64,000 bases of DNA from Theristus sp. LFF4_11. Lineage: Eukaryota > Nematoda > Chromadorea > Monhysterida > Xyalidae. The translations under genes and the position numbers were made by a program. The notes below the pieces were generated by a model that did no database searches, had not been told where the DNA came from, and saw nothing but the letters and a program-made list of their open reading frames with translations. Numbering within the stretch: the first letter of the stretch is position 1; every line of letters begins with the position of its first letter. Shown one piece after another: positions 27,318-38,493 of this stretch. The stretch lies in contig JASANC010000572.1 of the NCBI GenBank assembly GCA_030248135.1, forward strand, positions 26,693 through 90,692, read 5' to 3'.

Positions 27318-28287
27318 AGGGTTAAGGGAAAAAATCCGGATTTTTTTTAATTAAAAAAAATTTAAAAAAAAATTTTTTTTACAAGTTAGGTTCGTTCGAA
27401 GCGTCTCTTCGAGCTGAGTTCAGCTAGACTATTTTCAGAACGATCTGAAAAACTATAAGAGCGAAAATCGTGTTTTATTGAAATTATGCCCATTTCATAG
27501 AGGGAAAGTTGCATTTTCAACAGTAAAACAGGACAATTTTTGACGTGTACTTGAATATTGAACCGTTCTTAGTTGTTCCTCTTTAGAAAATTACCAAAAT
27601 TTGACTGTGTTCAAAAATTCCTGTTTGCTATGCTATCTGCCACATGGCGACAGCCCACTCTTCAAATCATCGTATCGAAAACACGTACCATGATTTCGCT
27701 ATCACGTTGCGGGCAACTGACAGACTGACAGACAAGTTTAACACGTTAGTTTAGCTCAGCACGCAAGTTTTAACATGTGGCCATGTTATCGGGTATCTGA
27801 AAAACGGTCGTGTGATGTGGTATTGACCAACATCTCCGCTCCAATTGTTAAAACAACATATCGCACAACTCCATTGTAGACCTATAACATACGGTATGGC
27901 CGATTAAACATGACAGCTTTTTTCAGGGTTCAAGGAGCGCGCGAATTTTGAATGAAAGAAAAAAAGATCTTCAGAAACCAAACTGCATGCCTAATTTGAC
28001 CAATTTTTGAAAACCAATGGATTATCCGTGCTATTCTGTGCATTCTTTCTCCCTTGCACACGTGATTGGGAATTATGTTGGCATTTTTGAAAAAGACAAC
28101 TCCTAGTCTGCGACTGATCCCGCCTTGATGGACTGCCTAATTTATTCGGCCGTACTGTACGCCAATCAACAAGACATCATGTTCATCTCATGGCCTACCG
28201 ACTGAAAAACATGTTCTAAGTTGCAAGAAAAAATTTCTGATATTTCAATTCAGTTAAGTCATTTCAACGCTAAAAATTGACTCTTGT
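27318..28287 (+). repeat. Direct repeat copy 2, interrupted by M3
   Basis: Second copy of the 24665-25466 sequence in the same orientation, carrying M3 at 27892-28157. Outside the insertion the order of blocks is identical to copy 1. Confidence 0.8.
27892..28157 (+). mobile_element. M3 MITE with TA target duplication
   Basis: A 266-bp element with ends CGGTATGGCCGATTAAA and TTTATTCGGCCGTACTG (inverted repeats) and TA on both sides. The uninterrupted sequence in copy 1 (ATAACATACGCC) has a single TA, so the duplication is directly visible. Related copies are at 54248-54536 and, truncated, at 9490-9637 and 50893-50993. Confidence 0.9.
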
Positions 28288-28339
28288 GCCAAATATCTAA
28301 ATGGGATAAATTTTGACGACCATTACCCCACCCGTCTCA

Positions 28340-28630
28340 CCTCACTTCAACTTCCGCCATTATTGATCAGACGTACATTTTGTGATCTCATAATGGTGTA
28401 CAAAATTTTGAACCTCTTGTGTTTCACTCAAAAAGATTCAAAATTTTTCAATCTTCATCTAAACGATCTTGGAATCAGGGGCCATTCCATGAAACTTGCC
28501 ACTTCAAGAATTCATTCGTCTCAGAGAGCGAGTTACTGGGCCGTGAGGTCAATTAACATTTGGAACCAACTAGAAAATGACACTGTGACCGCGCCCTCTG
28601 TCAAAGTGTTTGGTCCTCCGCACTGTTGAA
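28340..28630 (+). pseudogene. Non-LTR retrotransposon reverse transcriptase, C-terminal remnant
   Basis: The translation includes LIRRTFCDLIMVYKIL, IRGHSMKL and SYWAVRSINIWNQLEND, then APSVKVFG. This follows the conserved tail of LINE (CR1/RTE-like) ORF2 proteins: RR-x2-CDLI-x-VYKIL, RGHS-x-KL, R-x-WN-x-L-x(5)-V-x-A-x-SV-x-F. The catalytic part is absent and no 3' repeat tail is evident, so this is a dead 5'-truncated copy. Confidence 0.75.
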
Positions 28631-29206
28631 ATGTCAAAAATTCGTAATCATCTTTGCCATAAATACAGCTCCGTTCTCGGCTAACTAAAAGCCACTTGCG
28701 TTCATTAGCTCCATATGTCTCTTCGGATGGATATCGCCAGTGCTGCCACATCAAGGTTCGTTGGTTTCGTTTTTAATCGATGTTCAACCGTTATTGCTAA
28801 TAGATGTCTTTATCTGCTCAGAGAAATTACTGTTTACTTTGACACAGTCATACAGAATGGTTTATTCGCTTGGAAATATGGAACATGGAATATATGGAAA
28901 ATGGTTTGGCGATTTTGGAGATGTTGGCACGACGATTTTGTTCTTATTTCGTGTTTTGTTTGTTTGTTAGGTTTGAGACTGGAGATCTGATCTGTCTGGT
29001 TTTTGTGGTCGTAGTTTTCTGATGTTTTACTACAGTATGTTTCTTTAAACGTGTCACTTTTTTCTCAGAATGGAGAGGTTGCCACTGAAGAAATAACGGG
29101 ATCGGAGTTGCCAGAAAACTTATTCAACCACAAAATTGGGTGTTTGATTTCAGCCAAACCCGGTTACCATTCGTTTTTCTTACTTTAATTCAAAGTTTCG
29201 CATGCT

Positions 29207-30110
29207 CTACGTTCTGCAGAAAATGACAGGTATAAACGAACATCCTGTAGGTAAGAACCAGGCATCATGTGCCGTAGCGCTTTTGTTACTGAATTGTGTT
29301 GTGTCTTTCTGTACCACAGCCAATTTTGACGGACTGCCGTAATAAATTCCATTGATTGATTCCATTGATGTTTCAATAGAATCCAGATCCACGAAAAAAG
29401 AAGGGTGCGGAGTGTGAGCAGCCTCCGGTCTGTTGACAATCAACTGATTCCCCATATTTTTGAGTTCGTCAGTACTTTGACTTTTTTATGTTTAGCAGAT
29501 CGACGTGTTTTGCTCCGTTTTTCCTCATCTTTGACTGTTAGTTTTAGTAAAAAAATTTGTTTTAACATTCATTCAATAATGCGACAGCTTAATTTTTGCG
29601 AATATGCACATTTGATACAATCATCTGAAACGGTATCCATCGCCGGTATGTGTATGTCAAGTCAATGATAACATCAACTTTAAAATTACTCAACACGCAC
29701 TGAAAACAAGTAGGTAAACGTTAACTCCGATTCTTGACTGTTTCCATTTCAAAACTTCAATTTGGAAAACGGACGTGGCTTGAAATGTTGTGGCGTAAAA
29801 ACAATATAAAAATCCAATAAAACATGATAAAACATGAAAATGTGGCAAAACATGGCAAACATGACAACAATGAATTCAAGTCGACACGAGTGTTGTCATT
29901 GGATTGTGCAGTAATTCATGGGACCACAAAGGCTTGTCCGTGTCGTCGTTCGTAATAATGGTAGCCAACAGCTGATGCTAGAGGGCCAACCATAGAAGCG
30001 TTCGAGTGAAATGTGACGTTGAACAGCAGCTGGCACGCCTGTGAACCAGCATGATGACTGAATGCTCCACACCAGTCGTTGTAAGAACAATACTGCCCTG
30101 CAACCTTGAA
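29207..30110 (-). CDS. Possible secreted C-type-lectin-like protein, 5' end uncertain
   Basis: Two phase-0 exons are supported: 29925-30110 (after GTGACAACACAG, ending TTTGTG|GTCCCA) and 29207-29443 (after GGAATCAG, ending in a TAG stop). The joined segment is Cys- and Asn-X-Ser/Thr-rich (GQYCSYNDWCGAFSHHAGSQ, ACQLLFNVTFHSNAS) and ends AWFLPTGCSFIPVIFCRT. The spacing of cysteines and the C-x-F-x3-F-C end loosely recall a C-type lectin domain. A possible upstream piece around 30772-30872 (AAADTCASAVQEQNASFF) resembles part of the neighbouring lectin (ASDKCASAVYAGALAF), suggesting a diverged tandem paralogue. Function is not assignable, and the gene may be decayed. Confidence 0.4.
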
Positions 30111-31082
30111 CTGTGTTGTCACGTGACATTGCTATTTTGTCCGTAGGAGACGGAGCAATGCTGAATGATATGTGGAAAAGCCGCACAGCTAAAAAACTGA
30201 ACGCGCTGTATCGCGCCCGAACGTTGTCCGACAATGTGAATCAAAATATTTCTTACGCGAAAAAGATTCTGATTAATTTAGTATTCTCATTTCTTGCACA
30301 TAAACTGTCGTCAGACTTTCAAATTGCCGCGCATCCGTGAAACATTTTACCTATGTGCACGTGCAAATGCACATAAGTAGAATCAGTAGCAAAGCTGGTG
30401 GCAACGTCTTCTCTTCTCATTGGACACATGTCCCGCACTGCTTTGTGACCAATAGTTTTTTTTTGAAGTTTTACATGTCGCTTGACGCTCACTTACCACA
30501 CAAGATTACATCTTGCGCATTGACAGTCGCGGGCGAGTTTTCGGCAAGTCCTTTCTGGTCGGTCGCTTTCAACAGGAATTGTGTTGGGACGGCTGTTGTT
30601 GCTCGCTGGAGAACTGCGGCAGGGAAGCAGAAGATGACAATTCGTTTTTGAAAATTTTAGGGATCTGTTCCAATGTTGCTGTCATAACATAAAGGGTGTA
30701 GGGTATAGAGGATTTCGCCTGCTAAAAGTTCGTTTTTGTAAAACTTCTTCTTAAAATTGTCCCTAATCACTGCAAAAAAACTGGCGTTTTGTTCCTGGAC
30801 CGCCGAAGCGCAGGTGTCAGCCGCTGCATCATTTGATAGCCTGCCTGGCATAAAAACGCCCCACTTCATCATTCATGCTGGCGCACAGCAATATGCTTCA
30901 ACGCGCTTTAGCGCACGCACATGAATGTCCGCGTGCTCTGAAACTTGAGCGCGCTGACGCACGCTGAAGCTGCGCTGTTTTTTGCTTCATGAATGTGTAG
31001 CGAAGTGACGTGAAGCGAACGCGGGCTCCACGAAAAGCCGCATTTTTTGTAGTTACAGCAAATGTTGCAAATCATTGTTTTC

Positions 31083-33359
31083 TTAGTTGACGGACAATTT
31101 ACCGACTGTATGTTGACACAGGTAACCGAAGCGGTTTGCGGGGCAAGCGCCACAGCGGCCGTTAACGCAGCTTAGACCACCGGAACAGACCGCAGTGCAC
31201 GTGCGAAACGGTGGATCGGGCACACACCAACTGGCGCAACCGACTTCGTTAAAGTGATCTGCATTAATAATTCGTTATCGCTGATAATCAGATCAACACA
31301 TTTGCACAAATGTGCAAAGTGGATATAAAAAGATAAATTGGTATCGCTGAAAAGCTCCTCATTTAGACACTAAACTCAATAGACACGCTATATAATAATG
31401 TGTGTGACGAATTTGGTAATTTTAGACTGCCGCGACAAAGCGTTAGCAAAACTGATCCTAGCTATCCATATGTGTGGAAACTCATTGAAGATCGCAGAAA
31501 TAGAAGAAGGCTAATACCTTTGTATTCGCAGATGAACGATACGGGTCCGTAAGTGCAGGGGATGTCATTTAAGAGGCCACTGGTGTCCACGTTCGCGCAA
31601 TCCTCAACGCCGTTAAAGTCGTTTGGTTCACCTACGGCCGTCAACCACATATTCACGTTAACGTCCTGAATCACTGTTCCGTCCGGCGCCAGCCATTTCC
31701 AGTTGCCCGATGGTTCGTCCAATTTGCTCGTTTGCTTGGCGCCCACCCACGGAACATGCGTGTACTAAATTGGTTACAATTTCGGCAAAATGCCCGAAAA
31801 GCATACACAAAAAGGCCAAATATTATCTCAGATTTTCAAGATCACACCTGTATGTACATTCAATGCAGAGTCCGCGTTTAGACGCTGCCTGCAGCCTTCT
31901 CCTCCTACGGTATTATTCTGGGGATGATAGTAGTATTGTGGATTTATTCAAACGTGTCCGGACTAACGTGACGTCATTTAATTTAAAAACGCCCGTTTGT
32001 CAAAGTACAGGCACTAAAATTTCAGTTTGGTGTGACTGATTCGACATTCACCATTTGCTTACGGGAAGAAATCGGACAAACGGATAGTCTGGTTTGCTGT
32101 GAACGACAAGCGCATGTTTTGTGGCACATGACGTCATTTCAGTGGGACACGTTTAAAAAATAGGCCATTACTATTGAGTACAATTGTATGCTCTTGAAAG
32201 ATCTCTGTGTCATATTTTTCTATCTGCCGTAATTTGAACTAATATTTGCACGGTGTTAGTCCACCTTGGTGCAGCAAAAAGATTTTTTCATTTCATTACC
32301 AATGATGAAAGTTGTGAAACTTTAATATTTTTGCAATGAGCTTTCTGAAATAATATTGTGGGAGTTCGCTGCCGCGCCTTCCCATGATTCACGAAATACG
32401 CAGTATGCGGTACTGTACAAGTACACTTCAAAAATGCGTTCACAAAAAATCATCAGCGCTAGCAACGGTGGCGGTGCCAATATGTGCCAGAACCTCCTGA
32501 GCAGAAGCATCAGGCACATTGCCACACATAACATAAAGTGTTCGAATTTGAGCACCGTCCAGCTCAGTAGAGCATGCCATTCAGTAGAGCGGTAGAGCAA
32601 CAAAGTATAAAGAAGAACAAAAGAGCGGAGCCAAAGCGCGCGTGTATAAAGACTACCTTCCCACGTCATACTACTGCTGCCAACTGCCAAGACAACATTT
32701 ACTCATTCTTGTGAAGCACTTACCGTTGGATTGACACCAATTGCGTTGCTTGTTTCCATATCGTTAATCATAGCGAGACGACCATCTAAAACAAAAACAT
32801 GCAAACAAAGTTAAGTTTGAAGCAAAAAAAAATCATGCCCCTTTCGTGCCCGTGTTATGTGCAAAAACGACTCTGGATAAAAACATCGCCACTGTAAAAA
32901 AAAAATTTGCGAGCTGGCGTTTTACTTGGAACTGGAGCGTCTACCATGAAGGCAGAGACTGAGCCGCAAGAGCACTCACTGAAGTGAACCTGAGTTGAGG
33001 TCAGCGGACGGACGGTAGTCATTTTTGGGCAGAATGACGGTTGTAGCTGTTATTGTTTTCCATTTTTTGTGAAAAAATTACAAAGCAAAGATTAATCAAT
33101 GTGATGGACTTGTGAAGGCGAGAGCTCCTGCGTACACTGCGCTTGCGCATTTATCACTGGCGACTTGAAACTGGTCGGTCGTTTCCGTAACATGCAGGAA
33201 GCACGACCCGTTGTGGAACACAGCGTAGTTGACATCAGCTTCAGATTCTGCCGCTGTGCAGTTCGATTCAAATGCTGCAAATTTGAAAGCTTGATTCTTT
33301 TCAAAAGACATTCGAAAGACATTTGCACAGTCACAAACACACAGGCAGAACACCAGCAT
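31083..33359 (-). CDS. C-type lectin domain protein with Cys-rich (EGF-like) tail
   Basis: Minus-strand exons are 33110-33359 (ATG at 33359), 32724-32785, 31518-31764 and 31083-31258 (TAA), about 244 aa with consistent phases. The lectin domain runs from NGSCFLHVTETTDQFQVASD through DGRLAMINDMETSNAIGVNP to the long-loop part WLTAVGEPNDFNGVEDCANV, with LLNDIPC and VSFICEYK. EPN and ND are the residues that bind calcium and mannose-type sugars in classical C-type lectins. The last exon encodes a Cys-rich segment (CVPDPPFRTCTAVCSGG, CVNGRCGACPANRFGYLCQH), similar to an EGF-like or chitin-binding-type module. It is probably secreted, although the N-terminus (MLVFCLCVCDCANVF) is a weak signal peptide. 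An M1 MITE sits in intron 2. Confidence 0.8.
31936..32167 (+). mobile_element. M1 MITE in the lectin gene intron
   Basis: Complete M1 copy starting TTGTGGATTTATTCAAACG after a TA and ending AAAAAATAGGCCA. The right-hand TA is altered to TT. No coding sequence. Confidence 0.85.
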
Positions 33360-34267
33360 TGGCTCTCAGCAGTCTATTTTCTCGTTACAAAGGTGAACCA
33401 TGCGTAGTACGAACTACGAACAAGTTTAAACGGGCCCAGATCCTCAACAGTTCAACCGCTTGAGCTGTATTTTCATCAGTTATTAATACCAACAGAAAAC
33501 TTAGATTTCAGCCAATTTTCAGGTCGTTTTCAAAACGTTGAACATTTCTTACCCGGGCCGTAGGCACGGGTCAACTGCTAGTAACATTCAACAAAAAAAC
33601 TATTTTTCATGAGACTGTTTCCATAAATTCATTCATGTTATTTTTGAGTTTTTGCCAGAAAAGTCGTTTTCTATTAGCAAAGAAAGTGGTTCTTGGTAAC
33701 TTTTTTCAGTGCCAATGTCTCTGAAAATCGCGTTTTTTAAGAATTCTGCATTTTATGAAGTGGCAAACGTACTTGCTGCTGAGGCAGTGCGCATCCATGC
33801 AAACGTCGTGCAAGAGAGAACGAAAATTGTCGTGATCGGCGGAACCATGCTTTCAGTGTAATTTTCAGTAGTTTTATCATGCACCAAATAACTCACAACG
33901 GCAAACCTTTCAAAACCCAAAAACAATACATGTACCGTATGCCGTATACCTACACATACTCGCCTGAAATTTACAGCTTTTCGTCCTCAATTTGTGTTTG
34001 TGTTATTGTTCACCATCATATAATTGTACGTCCAGGCTTTTTGTTTTTCAAATTAATGCGACAAAATTGAATAGGTTTGGGCAATGCGGCATTGTCATGT
34101 GAACAGATACACACACACATTGACTTATTGCAACCAAGCAGCTTCCATTGGATCCAAGTGATCCCAATTCCCAGTTAGGGTAGGTATCATAATTAGATAG
34201 CGAAAAGTCATTTGTAATAAAAGTTTCGGTATTGGCAGGCTGATTGATGGTTTGTGTCAAATCTTTG
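33360..34267. other. Lectin gene upstream region
   Basis: No gene is recognised. The first few hundred bases should include the promoter of the lectin gene. The sequence ACCCGGGCCGTAGGCACGGG near 33552 resembles ACCGGGCCGAAGCCACGGG near 60658 and may be a small shared repeat. Confidence 0.35.
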
Positions 34268-34711
34268 TACCGTATTACCCCCATTAAACCCCCCCCCACC
34301 ATTAATTCCCCCCACCAATAAACCTACCAAGTTGCCGAATAATCCCCCCCAAATAATCCCCCATGGGGGTCAATTGGAAACCTGTTTGAAACACATACCC
34401 TGCAAATTCAGTGGCTGAATGCAGTGACATTGGTGAAATTGTGCTACCAAAGGCCCCAAAGGGATGAGTTAATGGTAATTTCATTACAAAAGGCTGTTAC
34501 AAAAGGAAATTTCTGTGATAGAAGTTTCCGCGACTTTCTTGCCTGCCATGCAATGTATTTTTGCCATTTTTCAACAAACCCCCACCACTAGAATTTGTTT
34601 GTAAATAATCCCCCCTCCCAACCAATAACCCCCCTCCACCAATAACCCCCCACCCCTAAAAGTCGCTGACGTATTAATCCCCCATGGGGGTTTATTGGAG
34701 GTAATACGGTA
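34268..34711 (+). mobile_element. M2 MITE
   Basis: A 444-bp element with terminal inverted repeats TACCGTATTACCCCCATTAA and (C)CAATAA...GGAGGTAATACGGTA. Internal C-rich blocks alternate with AATAA, and there is a unique core (GGCCCCAAAGGGATGAGTTA). Copies are at 55478-55929 and 61751-61867 (internally deleted). No coding sequence. Confidence 0.85.
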
Positions 34712-35324
34712 TGTTAACTAGCTAATGCAAGTTCGTTTGCAAAAATATCACCAGACAGCAACCACTTACAACGCATTACCTAACATGTCGATTATCATTA
34801 TTGGTGGTCGTGTATTGCACGGCAACCACGGCTGTATTGGTGAAGTTTAGTTTTAACGTTTGCAAGTAATGCATATTTTTGTTCATGGCATAAATTTGGC
34901 GTCATTTTCGTCATCCCTTTTGAGATTTGCAAGAAAAAATAATGGGCTCTATCGCACACACCGTAATTTCGCAAGAAAAAGATGCATGAGTCGATTACTT
35001 CCCCAAAAACCGCGCAAGAAAATCTGCAGAAGCCGCTAATTTCTGCCAAATTTTTGTTTTTTTTTCACAAAACTTCAAAATTGAATGCGTTCTAAACATT
35101 GAAAAATGACGTCGTATGTTGTGCCATGAACGCGACGATGCGTAGTTTACATTGAACACGAACTGTCGAACATAAAAATTACTCAAAAACGCACAGTGAA
35201 ATACAAAAAATGCAACAAAAGAAATTTCTGAACAAGTTTGCTTCCAAAAATGTTTTGCGCGAAAAAGAAGACGAAGAAAGAGAAGAAACTGAATAACGAA
35301 AAGGCATCCACTGCCCGGCGTGCG
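34712..35324. other. Stretch without a gene between M2 and the minisatellite foldback
   Basis: AT-rich sequence with no supported exon on either strand. Confidence 0.35.
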
Positions 35325-35327
35325 TTC

Positions 35328-36215
35328 GATTGCGGCCCATTAGATAGCGGCCGAAGCATTGCGGCCGAAGCATTGCGGCCTGAAGGATTGCGGCCTGAAG
35401 GATTGCGGCCTAGGACGATTGCGGCCTGAAGGATGGCGGCCTGGACGATTGCGGCCTGAAGTATTGCGGCCTGGGACGATTGCGGCCTGGGACGATTGCA
35501 GCCCGGGACGATTGCAGCCCGGGACGATTGCGGCCTGGGACGATTGCGGCCCACGAAATTTTAAAGCGGTGTCATTGTCTTTGTCGCACGCAACTGGTTA
35601 TGTTATTCTCGCACACGAATTTTCAATTCTTTTTTTTAAAGTTGTTTTTTGTTTATTGATTAGTAATTATGTTTTTCTTAGAACAACCTTAACCCTACCC
35701 CCAGCATTTGTTTCAAATCAAACCTCCAGAATCTGGGATTTTCAAACATAGGGATTCGGACAACAAACAACAACAATTCAATTTATTTTATTGCTAACAG
35801 CGGCGCAAATATTGGCGCAAATATCAACGATCGATTCGACGCAAACGCAGCAGACACGACGACGACGATGGCTTAAACCATTGTTGTTCCAGAGCAGGGG
35901 TGTTGGGGGGGGCGATATAGATGGCTGGAGCAAATTTTCTAGATAGATAGAAATTGACCTGGAAAGGTGACAAAGCATAAAAACTTTGTGGGCCGCAATC
36001 GTCCCAGGCAGCAATCGTCCTGGGCCGCAATCGTCCCGGGCCGCAATCGTCCCAGGCCGCAATCGTCCCGGGCCGCTATCGTCCCAGACCGCTATCGTCC
36101 GGGCCGCTATCGTCCAGGCCGCTATCGTTCAGGCCGCTATGCTTCGGCCGCAATCGTCCGGGCCGCAATCCTTCAGGCCGCTACGCTTCGGCCGCAATCT
36201 CTTGGGCCGCAAAAG
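35328..36215. repeat. Foldback of two inverted minisatellite arrays
   Basis: The left array (about 35328-35560) repeats a 16-19-bp unit such as GATTGCGGCCTGGGAC. The right array (about 35989-36215) repeats its reverse complement (GGGCCGCAATCGTCCC). They flank about 430 bp of unrelated AT-rich DNA. Both outermost ends switch to variants ending in GAAGCATTGCGGCC or its complement. This is the structure of a foldback-type element, and no coding region is seen. Confidence 0.85.
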
Positions 36216-36222
36216 TACATTT

Positions 36223-36318
36223 GCCCCACTGCCCACGCACAGTAAACAACGAAATGTTTCGTTGGCAGTACGGCTGATGTTACACGCGAGAACGACCCGC
36301 CTCCATAGCACCTCTCAT
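36223..36318 (+). promoter_or_regulatory. snRNA promoter (PSE region) of U1 copy 2
   Basis: Sequence from CCACTGCCCACGCACAGTAA to the U1 start matches the region upstream of U1 copy 1 base for base over about 96 nt, as expected for a conserved snRNA promoter duplicated with the gene. Confidence 0.7.
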
Positions 36319-36481
36319 AAACTTACCTGGCGGGGGAGGTTTCTGTGATCAGCAAGGCAGAACTCCTGGGGCGAGGCTTGTCCATTGCACCACGGGCAGG
36401 TTGACCTCCACCGCTGCTCCGAGTTGGGGTACGCGGACCGCGTCATTTTTGAGTGTCGGGGCTGCGTTCGCGCGGCCCTGG
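36319..36481 (+). ncRNA. U1: U1 spliceosomal snRNA gene, copy 2
   Basis: The gene begins AAACTTACCTGGCGGGGGAG, has GGGGCGAGGCTTGTCCATTG in stem-loop II, the Sm site ATTTTTGAG, and the 3' hairpin GGGCTGCGTTCGCGCGGCCC. All canonical U1 parts are present in order, at normal length. The Sm-flanking base differs from copy 1. Identity with copy 1 stops at the gene's 3' end and just upstream of the promoter, so the duplicated unit is the minimal gene plus promoter. I expect it to be functional. Confidence 0.95.
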
Positions 36482-37136
36482 AGTGCTGAAAACCTTGCTT
36501 TTTGCGGCCGGAGCGCCAGATGGGGAAAACTTTATAGACACCAACATGTTCGGATGCAAACACTGCATGGAAAACGCCAATTTTGCTTGAAAACCAAGCA
36601 AAAATCAACAGCCATGGTAAAAATAAGCGCCCCCTCTGCTGCCAGGTGCCACCGACCCCTTCACAAGGTCCGAAGGTAAAAGGTCGACCATTTGTCGCGC
36701 AATAATCCTTGAGAGGTGCAAACAAGTCCGATGAAAAAAATTGTGCTCAATATTCCCCCTTTTAACCACACAGGGTTCAAAATTGTGTTAAAGGCAGTCT
36801 TTTGTTGTTTGAAGGCACAGAAAGATGAATGCATCGTTTATATTTCGGGAGTAGTGAAGAACTAACACGTTGGTACAATCGCAAATCACACGGCTTTTCA
36901 TGTTTTTCAATACATGTGTCACAAAAACTTTGCAAAATGTTTGTCTAATCTTGCGTCCGTTAAATTTGAGAAATGTAGAACACTGCGCACTACTTAAAGT
37001 ATCAACATTCAAAACATTTTAAGAAAAGGGTAGAAAAATTTACAAGAAAACAAAATTTATCGATCGCGGTGTGTTTGAAGTTCTTTTTAAACGACTGGAC
37101 TTTCATTGACACCTTTCAATTCACAAATTGCGCCTT
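36482..37136. other. U1 copy 2 downstream region
   Basis: No gene is seen. A short snRNA 3'-box for Integrator processing is expected just downstream of U1, but I cannot identify it with confidence. Confidence 0.3.
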
Positions 37137-37234
37137 TCAGTCCGTGTTGACAGCCACTGCCATTCGACTGATGTACGCTTCGTTGAGGTCATTCATCGGC
37201 GTCCACACGTTATCCTCCGGCCAATACTTGTAGA
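37137..37234 (-). CDS. Isolated last exon with a Kelch-like repeat
   Basis: After an acceptor (CTTTTCAG) an open frame of 32 codons ends in TGA: VYKYWPEDNVWTPMNDL, NEAYISRMAVAVNTD. The pattern Y-x-Y-x(6)-W-x-x-M-x-x-L with a final AVAV is typical of a Kelch blade. No preceding exon is found before the hAT-type element and the plus-strand receptor gene, so the rest of this gene is displaced, very divergent or lost. Confidence 0.45.
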
Positions 37235-37661
37235 CTGAAAAGAGACAAAAAGCACCTCTGCCAAAACTCCAACGTGCATTGCGTGAGTGCATTTTGTATA
37301 AAGGTAATTAACACCGGTAAATAGAAAAATGCCGTAATTCTACACTGTCTCTTGGCAGTGCACCCAGCTTGCTGTATTGGAACCTGTTTCCTTGTGCATT
37401 TGCCTGACGCTCATGCGCACCGAATAAAACGAAACGAAACGAAACACTGTCTCTGTCGACAAACGTCCTAATGTGCCTATAATTGACTTGCCAACAGAAT
37501 TTACAAAAAAACGCACCAGAAGCTGACGCCACAATATATATTTGCTAAACAAATATAATAATTTGCAACAATTTGCTTTGTTTGCCGACACCTGCAGTGT
37601 GAAAGTTGAATAAAAGCAAACGGAAAAACACAACAACCAGACAAAAATCGTACACTGTACA

Positions 37662-38462
37662 TAGGGTTGGCACAGGAAAAAAAACCGGTTTCTTTTTCGT
37701 TTTAAAACCGGTTTTTTTTCAGTTTTTTTTTCTTGAAAAAATAAAGAACCGGTTTTTTACCATAAAAATTTTTAAACTTCGTGGTCAAAAATCACAATTT
37801 TTCGTTTGATTGATAAAATGTAAAATTATATTTTTGAAAAAAACGACGGTGCAGTGAACTGTATCGAACTGAACTGTGAAGCATCATTTTGCAGAAGCTT
37901 TTGTGGCAAGGGTCAAGTGAAATACGATGAAGACAAGGTGACTGCTAAACTAAGTGCATATGCAGACTAACTGACGATGTTGTCGATTTGCAAAGGGTAA
38001 CTGATGAAATGTTAATTTTCGAACGCAATCCGCTACCGGTTTCACTTTGCAGTTCTGCAAATCTCGCCCCCTAATCGGGGTCAGCTATCCGTTCTCCTTG
38101 CAACCGTCCCTCCCCGCTCCCCACACCTACACGGTCACTGCCCAGTCGTTTTCAATTTATTGAACGTGCTGCCCTGGAAACCAATAAAAGCGAAATTTAT
38201 TTGATTTGAAACAAAAAATTGGATAGCATTGGGTGGCAAAAATAGCAAATTGGGTCGGTTGTATGCCCGAAAACAGCATTTTACGCTGCTCAAAATCACT
38301 AATTTTGATGTATTTCCTATTTTGAGTTCAAGAAGCCAAGTTCTGGAAAGTTTAGGAGCTGGGAAGCATTCGGTTTTTTTATGGTTTTAAAACGGTTTTA
38401 AAACGGAAAAGAAACCGGTTTTTTTCCTGGCAATATAAAAAACCGGTTTTTTACCAACCCTA
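37662..38462. mobile_element. hAT-type non-autonomous element (801 bp)
   Basis: Ends are TAGGGTTGGCACAGGAAAAA and TTTTTTACCAACCCTA (inverted). The flanking 8-bp sequence ACTGTACA is present on both sides (37654-37661 and 38463-38470), the target duplication length of hAT transposons. Repeated AACCGGTTTTTT motifs lie inside both ends. No transposase frame is present. Confidence 0.85.
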
Positions 38463-38493
38463 ACTGTACAGGAAAACAATCCAAAACGCAATT

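Larger units (their letters stand above)
23920..27320. repeat. Nested repeat region with long G and C runs and foldback arms
   Basis: The region contains many G or C homopolymers of 8-18 bases next to blocks such as CAGTACCGTGGGC and ACAAAATTTCATGGGG. Segments 25697-25990 and about 26190-26475 are inverted copies (for example TTTTGTCTATAAAGTCCATA versus TATAGACTTTATAGACAAAA), making a foldback with arms near 280 bp. Open frames rich in Pro or Gly here come from the homopolymers and are not genes. Homopolymer lengths may be unreliable in the assembly. Confidence 0.8.

Noticed and set aside
29100..30872. Treating 29207-30872 as more exons of the downstream lectin gene
   Set aside because: The lectin gene has a clean stop at 31083 after a complete domain plus tail, so the lower segment must be separate.
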